Assembly (NCBI RefSeq): GCF_013044135.1
Contig: NZ_JABEPP010000005.1
Coordinates: 1 to 64,000 of the forward strand
Length of the DNA stretch: 64,000 nt
Origin: Enterovirga aerilata
Lineage (GTDB): Bacteria > Pseudomonadota > Alphaproteobacteria > Rhizobiales > Beijerinckiaceae
Direction of reading: 5' to 3'
Part shown: positions 50,340-58,115 of the stretch, in pieces
How the letters are laid out: every line of letters starts with the position of its first letter
Numbering within the stretch: the stretch's first letter is position 1
Translations under genes and position numbers: made by a program
The notes under the pieces: generated by a model
Databases searched by the model: none
Seen by the model: the letters and a program-made list of their open reading frames with translations, nothing else
Told to the model about the DNA's origin: nothing

Positions 50340-52055
50340 TCAGGACGGGTTCGACTCGGGCTTGAACTGCGGATAGCAAGCCCTGCTAGCGTCGAGGGTC
50401 GTGTAGCCCTCCTCGAGGTCCCGCTCGATCGCGGCCGTCTCCCGCAAGGCTGGATCGCCGAAGCCGCCGCCCCCGGACAGGCGAAAGCTCAAGATGTCTC
50501 CGCGCCTGAGCATCACGGTCTCTTTCGATGAAAGGTTCCTGGCTTGCCCGTCCCGAAGCAGGACGGTCTCGCCGAGCTTGCCGGGTTTGCCACCCGCCAA
50601 TCCGTAGGGGGCATGGACGTGACGGTCGCTCAGGAGCGAGGCCCTGGCGCTTGCGGTCAGGACTTCCACGTCCTTCCGGATGCCGCAGCCGCCACGAAAC
50701 TGGCCCGCTCCTCCGGAGTCGGGGAGGAAGCCGAAATGCCGAATCCGTATCGGGTTCGCGCGTTCGTGCATCTCGATCGGGATGTTTGCGCAGTTCATCA
50801 CCGCCGCGAGCGCTTCCGCACCGTCGCGAGACTGCATCGCGCCGTAGCCCCCCATGATCAGATCGTAGAAGATGAAGGGACGGCCCGTTTTCTCGTCCAC
50901 ACCGCCGATATTGGGATTGCTCCAGTGCGAGAACGCCGCGATCGCCTTGTTGGGCACCGCCTCGGCGAGGGCGCCGCTGATCGCCTCGAAGATGCGGACC
51001 TGGATTGTCGCGCGCCCACCGCTCGGGGCCGGAAAGGTCGGGTTGAAGAACGATCCTTCGCGCGACGTGACCGTGATCGGCCTGATCGCTCCATCGTTCT
51101 GCGGCAGGCGCGGATCGGTGAAGACCTTCACCGCGAAGAAACAATAGGCTCGTGTGTAGTTCAGATAGGAATTGATAGCCGCGCCGACCTGATCGCTGCT
51201 GTCCGAGAAGTCGAACGTTATGTTGCCGTCCTGCACCGTCACCTCGACGGAGACGCAGATCGGCTCCGTTCCCGGCCCTGCATCGTCGAAATAGTCGGAG
51301 AAGCGATAGCTCCCGGAGGGGATGCGCCGGATTTCTTCCCGGGTGGCGGCCTCCGCGACGTCGAGCAGGTGCTCGATCGCGCGGTCCATCGTGGCGGCCC
51401 CGTGCTTGGCGAACAATTCGAGAAAGCGGGCCGCGCCGATGTGGTTCGCGCTCTTCTGCGCCGTCAGATCGCCGCGCACGATGTCCGGCAGCCGCACGTT
51501 TCCCAGGAAGATGCGCAGGAATTCCTCATCGAACTCGTCGTTGCGAACAGCCCGCACGGGCAGGATCCGGATGCCCTCCTGGTAAGCCTCGGAGACGCCC
51601 TGAACGAGCTGCGAGCCCGGCGCCGCGCCTCCGACGTCGACATGATGCGCGATGCTGGCCACGTAGCCGACAACCCGATCCTGCAAGTGGATCGGAGAAA
51701 CCAGATAGCAATCCGGAAAATGTCCCGAACCTAGCGCGGCATCGTTGAGGAAGATGCCGTCTCCCGGCCTAAGCGAACTCTCCGGATAGTATCGCAGTAC
51801 GTGCTGCAGCACGAATGGCATTGAGCCGAGATGCCCTGGTGTGAAGTTCCCCTGGGCGACGAGCCGGCCATACCTGTCGAAGAGTGCCGTCGAGAAATCG
51901 TCTCCTTCCCGAACCGCCGCCGAGTAAGCGGAATTTCGGAGCGCCGTGCCCATCTCCTCCGCGATCGCGATCAGCGTGCTCGAGATCACGGATGCCGTAA
52001 CGGCGTCGACCCGATCGGGGAGTCCGGCGTGGTTTGCGGCCGAGCACGACATCAT
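50340..52055 (-). CDS. Hydantoinase B/oxoprolinase family subunit
   Basis: Protein of 571 residues. The N-terminus has DAVTASVISSTLIAIAEEMGTALRNSAYSAAVREGDDFSTALFD and GRLVAQGNFTPGHLGSMP; the middle YPESSLRPGDGIFLNDAALGSGHFPD and VGYVASIAHHVDVGG; the C-terminus GGCGIRKDVEVL and LSFRLSGGGGFGDP. All are typical of HyuB, which with HyuA splits ATP while opening hydantoins, oxoproline or carboxylating ketones. Its start (ATGATG) overlaps the HyuA stop. Substrate is not determinable from sequence. Confidence 0.92.
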   Translation of the reverse strand: MMSCSAANHAGLPDRVDAVTASVISSTLIAIAEEMGTALRNSAYSAAVREGDDFSTALFDRYGRLVAQGNFTPGHLGSMPFVLQHVLRYYPESSLRPGDGIFLNDAALGSGHFPDCYLVSPIHLQDRVVGYVASIAHHVDVGGAAPGSQLVQGVSEAYQEGIRILPVRAVRNDEFDEEFLRIFLGNVRLPDIVRGDLTAQKSANHIGAARFLELFAKHGAATMDRAIEHLLDVAEAATREEIRRIPSGSYRFSDYFDDAGPGTEPICVSVEVTVQDGNITFDFSDSSDQVGAAINSYLNYTRAYCFFAVKVFTDPRLPQNDGAIRPITVTSREGSFFNPTFPAPSGGRATIQVRIFEAISGALAEAVPNKAIAAFSHWSNPNIGGVDEKTGRPFIFYDLIMGGYGAMQSRDGAEALAAVMNCANIPIEMHERANPIRIRHFGFLPDSGGAGQFRGGCGIRKDVEVLTASARASLLSDRHVHAPYGLAGGKPGKLGETVLLRDGQARNLSSKETVMLRRGDILSFRLSGGGGFGDPALRETAAIERDLEEGYTTLDASRACYPQFKPESNPS

Positions 52056-54121
52056 GCAGCTCCGATCGTGATGAGGAGATTGCCTTGCCGGGTGACCTCG
52101 AGCCGATCTCCCGGCAGCACGACCGTCGTGGTCTCGGGTTCCGTCACGATGACGGGCCCGTCGAACACCGCTCCGGGAGCCAGCGCCGAGCGTGAGAAGA
52201 TCCGACAGCTCACGAATCCGTCCGTTTCCGGGAAGTACACCTCGCGGGTGGTCGGATCGGCCGCGTCCATGGGATGTGTGGCGACGGATGCGCGCCTGCC
52301 CGGCGCGTCGGCCTGCCAGACGAGAAGCCAATCGATGGCCTCGATCTCGGAACCCGGAACCGCGGTCCCGTAGATCCGGCGATAGGCGGCCTGAAAAGCG
52401 TCCCGCGCGGCTGCGACGAAGGAGTGGTCGATCGGTCCGTCGGGAACCGAGACCTTCAACTCGAAGCCCTGCCCCTTGTAGCGCATGTAGATGGCGCGCT
52501 GGAAACTTCCCTGTGCGGTCAGATGGGCCTGCCGCAGGTCCGAACGCAGCTTCGCCTCCAGATCAGCGAATACCTCGCTCATTGAGACGGCGCTTTCCGG
52601 CACCAGAGGGAGAATCCGTGTGGTGAGCGCATCGAGCTTCGGCGCGGCGCGCAGAAGACCGAGAGCGGAGCCGACACCGGCCCCGAGAGGGACCAAGACC
52701 CTGCCGACGGACGCCTGCCGGGCAAGCCGGGCGGCGTGGAGTGGCCCGGCTCCGCCGAAGGCGATCAGCGTATAGTCGCGCGGATCGCGTCCTCTCTCTA
52801 TGGAGATGATCCGGAGAGCGCGCTCCATGTTGTTGGTAGCCAGCGCGTGGATGCCCCAGGCCGCTTCGGTGACGGAGAGGCCAAGCGGCGAAGCCACATG
52901 GAGCTGCACCGCATTCCGAGACGCTTCTGCATCGAGCGTCATGGCGCCGTTGTTGAACCCGTCCGCCGCCAAGTATCCGAGCAGCAGGTTCGCATCGGTC
53001 ACCGTTGGACGGACGCCGCCACGCCCGTAGCATGCAGGGCCCGGCCACGAAGACGCGCTTTGCGGACCGACCTGGAGCAGACCCATCAGCGGTTCGGCGA
53101 TGCTGCCGCCCCCTGCCCCGATCTCCACCAGTTCGATGCTGGATATGTTCAGCGGCAGACCGCTGCCCTTCTTGTAATCGGCCGCGTCCACCTCGAATCC
53201 GGACACGATAGCGGGCTCACCATCGTCCACGGCCCCGAGTTTCGCAGTCGTGCCGCCCATGTCGAAGGTGAGGAGGTTCTTGAGCCCCTCATCCCTTCCG
53301 ACTGCGGCGCAGAGCAGCACTCCGGCTGCCGGTCCGGACTCGACGATCCTGATCGGCATCCGGCACGCGAGTTCTGTCGAGATGAGCCCGCCGTTAGACT
53401 GCATGATGCTCAGGCTCGGGGTGATCCCGAGGTCGGCCAGCGACGCCTTGAGGGACGCGACATAGCGCTCCACGGCAGGCCCGACATAGGCGTCAGCGAC
53501 CGTCGTGCTGGTCCGCTCGTATTCCCGGATTTTCGGGCTGACCACATGCGACAGCGAGATCCGAAGGTAGGGCGCGTGGCGCAAGAGCGCGTCCCGAACG
53601 CTCAATTCGTGGGTCGGATTGGCATAGGCGTGGAGCAAGCATACGGCCACCGCGTCGTAACCGCCTTCGGCAAGACGCCGTGCGAGCGCATCGAGCGCGG
53701 CCTCGTCCAGGGGCTCCACGATCTCCCCGTCGGCCCCGACGCGCTCCCTGATCTCGAAGATGTCCGACCGCGCCAGAAGCGGCTTTGTCCTGTTGACCGC
53801 GACCTCGTAGGTCCGATGCCGCTTCTGGCGCCCGATGATCAGGACGTCGCGGAATCCCATCGACGTGATGAGCGCCGTCCGCGCCCCCTTCCGTTCGAGA
53901 ATGGCGTTCGTTGCGATCGTCGTTGCGTGCAGCACGAGATCGCATTCGTCCGGATCGAGCCAGCCCGCGTCGATGAGCTGGTGAAGGCCAGCGATCACCC
54001 CCTTGGCGGGATCGGGATAGGTCGTCGGGACCTTGAGGAAGGTTTGCTGAACGGCCCCAGCCTCGCTGAGCGCGAAATCGGTGAAGGTTCCTCCAACGTC
54101 GAAGGCGACTTGTCTGCTCAT
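52052..54121 (-). CDS. Hydantoinase/oxoprolinase family subunit A
   Basis: ATP-using subunit of 689 residues with an actin/hexokinase-like fold. VAFDVGGTFTDFALSEAG (residues 5-22) binds phosphate; VLHATTIATNAILERKGARTALITSMGFRDVL and the second phosphate loop LLTFDMGGTTAKLG follow. The C-terminal region contains YTLIAFGGAGPLHAARLA and YMRYKGQGFELKV. It pairs with HyuB immediately downstream. GGAGG lies upstream of the ATG at 54121. A LysR gene is divergent from it across a 281-bp gap and probably controls it. Confidence 0.92.
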   Translation of the reverse strand: MSRQVAFDVGGTFTDFALSEAGAVQQTFLKVPTTYPDPAKGVIAGLHQLIDAGWLDPDECDLVLHATTIATNAILERKGARTALITSMGFRDVLIIGRQKRHRTYEVAVNRTKPLLARSDIFEIRERVGADGEIVEPLDEAALDALARRLAEGGYDAVAVCLLHAYANPTHELSVRDALLRHAPYLRISLSHVVSPKIREYERTSTTVADAYVGPAVERYVASLKASLADLGITPSLSIMQSNGGLISTELACRMPIRIVESGPAAGVLLCAAVGRDEGLKNLLTFDMGGTTAKLGAVDDGEPAIVSGFEVDAADYKKGSGLPLNISSIELVEIGAGGGSIAEPLMGLLQVGPQSASSWPGPACYGRGGVRPTVTDANLLLGYLAADGFNNGAMTLDAEASRNAVQLHVASPLGLSVTEAAWGIHALATNNMERALRIISIERGRDPRDYTLIAFGGAGPLHAARLARQASVGRVLVPLGAGVGSALGLLRAAPKLDALTTRILPLVPESAVSMSEVFADLEAKLRSDLRQAHLTAQGSFQRAIYMRYKGQGFELKVSVPDGPIDHSFVAAARDAFQAAYRRIYGTAVPGSEIEAIDWLLVWQADAPGRRASVATHPMDAADPTTREVYFPETDGFVSCRIFSRSALAPGAVFDGPVIVTEPETTTVVLPGDRLEVTRQGNLLITIGAA

Positions 54122-54402
54122 CTCGCCTCCATGATCATGCCGGATGCGCCGCCAGCCGACTGTGCCGGTCTGCCGTGATCTCGGCGACGCTCGACGCGCG
54201 GCCTCGACAGCAACGGGAAGCCGGCTGGCCCAGCGGACTTAGTCCCGCCCGGGGCGCCTCGGGCAACTGAGCAAAGATCATTGACGTATGCATTCCTGTT
54301 ATGGGCGGCCGGTTTCGGCTGACTGGCCGTTCGTGTAGGAGAAGGAACTCGGAGCGCCGTGATGGGGCCAAGTGTTCGTCGAATCGTGAGTTAAGGGTCC
54401 GA

Positions 54403-55335
54403 ATGCGCAAGAGGTTGCCGCCGCTTAACCCGTTGAAGGCGTTCGAGTCGGTTGCAAGATTGCGCAGCGTCACCCGGGCGAGCGAGGAACTCTCGGTCAC
54501 GCAGGCCGCGGTCAGCCGCCAGGTCGTCGCGCTCGAGGAATATCTCGGCCTCGATCTGCTCACGCACCGGCGCGGACGCGTCGAGCTGACGCCCGCCGGG
54601 TTGAGATACTACAAGGAAATTCAACCGGCCGTGTCGCAGATCAGGGACGCGACAGACCGCGTCGCTTCCGGCAACGCCGAAAGCGTCGTGCGGATACTCA
54701 CCTATCCGACTCTTGCGCAACATTGGCTCGTGCCGCGGCTTCCAACCTTCCTGGCGGCATTTCCGTCGCTTGACGTCCAGGTCATCACTCGGGTTCGGCC
54801 GGCCCACATGATCGAGGACGATTTCGATGTGGCAATTCTGTACGGGGCGGGCGTATGGGAAGGCTTGCGGAGCTTCAAGCTTATCGAGGATGAGATCAGC
54901 CCGGTCTGCTCGCCCGAGTTCGCCGAGCGGTTCGATCTCGTGGGCAATCCGGCCCGAGTGGCAGCCGCTGCCCGGATCGACGCGAACTACCGCCGCACGG
55001 ATTGGACGGACTGGCTTCGGGGAATGCCCGAACGGGAGCTCGCCCCGTCGAGACGTCTGCGGGTGACCAGCTCGGAACTTGCGTATCAGGCGGCACGTAC
55101 GGGGCTCGGCGTCGCGATGGGGCAGACTCGCCTGCTCGGGCGCGATTTCGAGCTCGGTCACCTGATGAGGCCGATCGAGCGGGTGGTCGTGCGCGAGGAT
55201 GCCTACCATCTCGCGTATAGGTGTGGCGCTCAGCTGAGCGGGCCTGTCCTTGAATGCCTTGCATGGCTGAGGGCCGTCGCGCAGCCCGCGCGGGACTCGG
55301 CGGGCCCTACGCAACGCGACGCCTCGCCTGCCTGA
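54403..55335 (+). CDS. LysR-family transcriptional regulator (GcvA-like)
   Basis: Regulator of 310 residues from the ATG at 54403; the long upstream reading frame has no ribosome site. Helix-turn-helix: LNPLKAFESVARLRSVTRASEELSVTQAAVSRQVVALEEYL. The effector domain has VRILTYPTLAQHWLVPRLPTFLAAFPSLDVQ, DDFDVAILYGAG and SELAYQAARTGLGVAMGQ. It is close in plan to the LysR at 48141. Divergent position points to hyuA-hyuB-aminotransferase control, and it may also affect the downstream flavin reductase and binding protein. Confidence 0.92.
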   Translation: MRKRLPPLNPLKAFESVARLRSVTRASEELSVTQAAVSRQVVALEEYLGLDLLTHRRGRVELTPAGLRYYKEIQPAVSQIRDATDRVASGNAESVVRILTYPTLAQHWLVPRLPTFLAAFPSLDVQVITRVRPAHMIEDDFDVAILYGAGVWEGLRSFKLIEDEISPVCSPEFAERFDLVGNPARVAAAARIDANYRRTDWTDWLRGMPERELAPSRRLRVTSSELAYQAARTGLGVAMGQTRLLGRDFELGHLMRPIERVVVREDAYHLAYRCGAQLSGPVLECLAWLRAVAQPARDSAGPTQRDASPA

Positions 55336-55435
55336 CGCGCCGAACCATACGCCAGGTCATTTGCGGAAGCAGGAATGTAATTTCCCCACTCCGCGACTCG
55401 GTTGCTACTCCTAGCGGGTCCTTCCGAGTGCCCCA

Positions 55436-56056
55436 ATGTTCTACCGCCCCGGCTCCGACGACCACGGTCTCGCCCGCGACCCGTTCAAGGCTTGCATCAC
55501 TCCGCGCCCCATCGGCTGGATCAGCACCGTATCTGCCGAAGGCGTCTGCAACCTGAGCCCCTACAGCTTCTTCAACGCCGTCTCCGAGGACCCCGCCATG
55601 GTGATGGTGTGCGTCAACGGATTCGAGCCGGGGCGCACGGACAAAGATACGGGCAGAAACATCGTCGAGACGGGAGAGTTCGTCGTCAACGTCTGCACCT
55701 GGGCTCTGCGGGAGGCCATGAACGCGACCTGCGCGCCGTTCGGGGACGGCGTGGACGAGTTCGCCGCGGTGGGTATCGAGACTGCGCCGTCCCGCCTTGT
55801 CGCGCCTCCCAGGGTCCGCATGTCCCCGATCGCTCTGGAATGCGTGCTCGACCAGACGGTGAAACTGCCGGACACGCGGAACGGGGGAACCAACACGATC
55901 TTCGTCGGCCGGGTGGTCGGGATCGAGATTGCGGACGATGTGATCTCGGACGGTCGTGTCGACATCGAGAGGGTGCAGCCGATCGGCCGGCTCGGCTACT
56001 CGCTCTACACCGTCGCTCGGGGCAGCGGCGTCTTCGAGATGCGCAGACCCAACTGA
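55436..56056 (+). CDS. Flavin reductase family protein
   Basis: FMN-binding split-barrel protein of 206 residues: ACITPRPIGWISTVSAEGVCNLSPYSFFNAVSEDPAMVMVCVNG is the classic N-terminal flavin-binding block, with DTGRNIVETGEFVVNVCTWALREAMNAT after it and IFVGRVVGIEI near 160. It lies about 100 bp after the LysR gene and 78 bp before a binding-protein gene. The oxygenase partner, if it has one, is not adjacent; some members act alone as FMN reductases or bind haem. Confidence 0.9.
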   Translation: MFYRPGSDDHGLARDPFKACITPRPIGWISTVSAEGVCNLSPYSFFNAVSEDPAMVMVCVNGFEPGRTDKDTGRNIVETGEFVVNVCTWALREAMNATCAPFGDGVDEFAAVGIETAPSRLVAPPRVRMSPIALECVLDQTVKLPDTRNGGTNTIFVGRVVGIEIADDVISDGRVDIERVQPIGRLGYSLYTVARGSGVFEMRRPN

Positions 56057-56134
56057 TCCTTCGCGGAAGCCGGTGAGGGTTCTTCCTGCCAAGCCGTCAT
56101 GCCCGCTCGAACCGTTCAAGACAGGAGCATCGTA

Positions 56135-57361
56135 ATGAGAGCATGGAAATGCGGGGCGGCCGTTCTGGGAGCCTTCGCTGCGATGACGGTCGGAGCGGCC
56201 AGCGCAGCGTCGATCTCGGACGACGTCGTCAAGATCGGCGTGCTGACCGATGTCACCGGCCCGTACGGAGACGTGGTCGGCGAGGGAGCTGCCGCGGCGG
56301 CCCGTATCGCGGTCGATGATTGCCTGGCCAAGGAATGCGCGGGCATGAAGATCGAGGTCATGCTGGCCGACCATCAGAACAAGCCCGACCTCGGCCTGAC
56401 GATCGCCCGTCGTTGGATCGACGTCGACAAGGTGGACGCCTTTCTCGACGTGACGAATTCCGCGATCGCGATCGGCGTCGCCAACCTGCTCAAGGGCAGC
56501 CCGCATGTCGCGGGATTGTTCTCCGGACCGGGCACGCCAAAACTGACGAACGAAGCGTGCGTGCCGAACGGGATCCATTGGATGTACGATACGTATTCGC
56601 TGGCCGCCTCATCGATTCGGGCTCTAGGGGCGACCGGCGCGAAATCCGTCTATTTCCTCGCAGCCGACTACGAATTCGGTCAGCAGCTGCAGAGGGACGC
56701 AGCGGACGCGGCGCAGACGAACGGCATCCGGGTCCTAGGCTCGTCGAGGCATCCCCTCAATACGCCCGACTTCAGCTCGTTCCTGCTCACGGCGCAGACC
56801 TCCGGGGCAGATGCCGTCGCATTCGCCAATGCCGGAAATGACACGATCAACGCCGTCAAGCAGGCGGCCGAGTTCGGTTTGACTCAGAACCAGAGGCTCG
56901 TCGCGCTGTTGATGATGCTGACCGACGTGCACTCCATTGGGCTGAGTCAGGCTCAAGGGCTGATGTATGTCACGGGCTTCTACTCTGACTTGAACGATCG
57001 TACCCGAAGCTTCACTCAGAAGTTCACGAAGGCTTTCGGTCGAGCGCCGACGATGACGCAGGCTGCAGCGTATTCCGCCGCCTATAGCTACTTGAAATCC
57101 GTGGCAGCTCTGAAGTCCGACGACGCCTCAAAGGTCATTCCCGACCTGCGCGCCAAGGGGATCGATGACGACGTCATACAGAGCGGGCGCATTCGCGCCG
57201 ATGGGCGCCTCGTGCACGACATGTATCTCGTGCAGGTCAAGACGCCTACCGAGTCGAAAGCCGCCTGGGATTACGAGAAGCTGGTTCGTACGGTGCCCGG
57301 CGACGACGCCTTCGCGCCGCTCGAGAAGTCCACATGCCCGCTCGTAAAAGCAGGAAGGTAA
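56135..57361 (+). CDS. ABC-type branched-chain/aromatic acid substrate-binding protein
   Basis: Periplasmic binding protein of 408 residues. The ATG at 56135 has AGGAG 8 bases upstream; a longer frame to 56099 is rejected. The signal peptide ends around GAASAA, and the mature domain starts VKIGVLTDVTGPYGDVVG. It shares NEACVPNGIHWMYDTYS and a C-terminal TCPLVK with the receptors at 1388, 16430 and 19317, and HQNKPDLGLTIARRWIDVDKVD is very like the 1388 protein. No transporter genes are adjacent. It is followed by an IS scrap in a 260-bp gap. Confidence 0.92.
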   Translation: MRAWKCGAAVLGAFAAMTVGAASAASISDDVVKIGVLTDVTGPYGDVVGEGAAAAARIAVDDCLAKECAGMKIEVMLADHQNKPDLGLTIARRWIDVDKVDAFLDVTNSAIAIGVANLLKGSPHVAGLFSGPGTPKLTNEACVPNGIHWMYDTYSLAASSIRALGATGAKSVYFLAADYEFGQQLQRDAADAAQTNGIRVLGSSRHPLNTPDFSSFLLTAQTSGADAVAFANAGNDTINAVKQAAEFGLTQNQRLVALLMMLTDVHSIGLSQAQGLMYVTGFYSDLNDRTRSFTQKFTKAFGRAPTMTQAAAYSAAYSYLKSVAALKSDDASKVIPDLRAKGIDDDVIQSGRIRADGRLVHDMYLVQVKTPTESKAAWDYEKLVRTVPGDDAFAPLEKSTCPLVKAGR

Positions 57362-57516
57362 TTCACTCAGCTGGCAGGTGTGCTTCTTGATAGGCGTCAG
57401 CCGACGTCGTCGCTCATAACTGCGTCGAGCATCTACAAAGGTGGTCGACCTTGATCGCGAGAAGCTGACGTGAGCCCCTGTTCTCGTCCGCGAATGACTA
57501 GGATCCGGCGCACCAT

Positions 57517-57610
57517 TGGGTCTGCCCCTGTGTGTGGTCCAGGGTCTATGCAAGTCGTTGGGCTTCGACAGCTTGGTTGGCGAAGGCGCTCGGGGTCGAG
57601 CCGCCGAGGG
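57517..57610 (-). mobile_element. IS3-family OrfB tail scrap
   Basis: On the minus strand the peptide LGGSTPSAFANQAVEAQRLA ends at TAG (57546-57548). This looks like the C-terminus of an IS3-family OrfB integrase (the stretch after the RPHSALGG motif), and a G/C-rich end-like sequence follows. The remainder of the element is absent. The scrap begins 12 bp from the molybdenum hydroxylase operon's last stop. The rest of the gap 57362-57516 has no recognisable feature. Confidence 0.45.
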
Positions 57611-57621
57611 CCGGGTCCGGG

Positions 57622-58110
57622 TCAGGCCGCCTGGGCGGTCTTCATCCGGGTGGCGGCCGTCTGCACGGCCCGGATGATCTCGGGATAGGCGGCGCAGCGG
57701 CACAGATTGCCGGCGAGATAGTCGCGGATCGCCGCCTCGTCGGGGTCCGGGTTCTCCTTCAGCAATTCGTGCGTCATCATCACGAAGCCGGGCGTGCAGA
57801 AGCCGCACTGGAACGCGCCCTCGTCGATGAAGGCCTGCTGCACGGGGCTCAGCGCGCCGCCCTCGTCCAGGCTCTCGACCGTCGTGACCGACCTGCCGTC
57901 GACGAGCTGGGCGAGGGTCAGGCAGCCGGACACGGCGACGCCGTCGACCAGCACCGTGCAGCAGCCGCACAGTCCCTGCCCGCAGCTTTCGCGGGCCCCG
58001 AAGAGGTCGAACCGGCGCAGGAGATCCACGAGGTCCAGATGGCTCTCGACCCGAGCCGTGACGGGCCGGCCGTTGAGCGTGAAACGGATCTGGCGGGAGG
58101 TGTCGTCCAT
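57622..58110 (-). CDS. 2Fe-2S subunit of a molybdenum hydroxylase (CoxS/XdhC type)
   Basis: Iron-sulfur protein of 162 residues. The first cluster is plant-ferredoxin type (SCGQGLCGCCTVLVDG, about residues 42-60, plus the Cys of VSGCLTLA), the second the helical cluster with FQCGFCTPGFVM and NLCRCAAYPEI. Such subunits pass electrons from the molybdenum site to FAD. It is the last gene of the five-gene operon from 62525, 5 bp after the large subunit. All eight cluster cysteines appear present. Confidence 0.94.
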   Translation of the reverse strand: MDDTSRQIRFTLNGRPVTARVESHLDLVDLLRRFDLFGARESCGQGLCGCCTVLVDGVAVSGCLTLAQLVDGRSVTTVESLDEGGALSPVQQAFIDEGAFQCGFCTPGFVMMTHELLKENPDPDEAAIRDYLAGNLCRCAAYPEIIRAVQTAATRMKTAQAA

Positions 58111-58115
58111 CTCGT

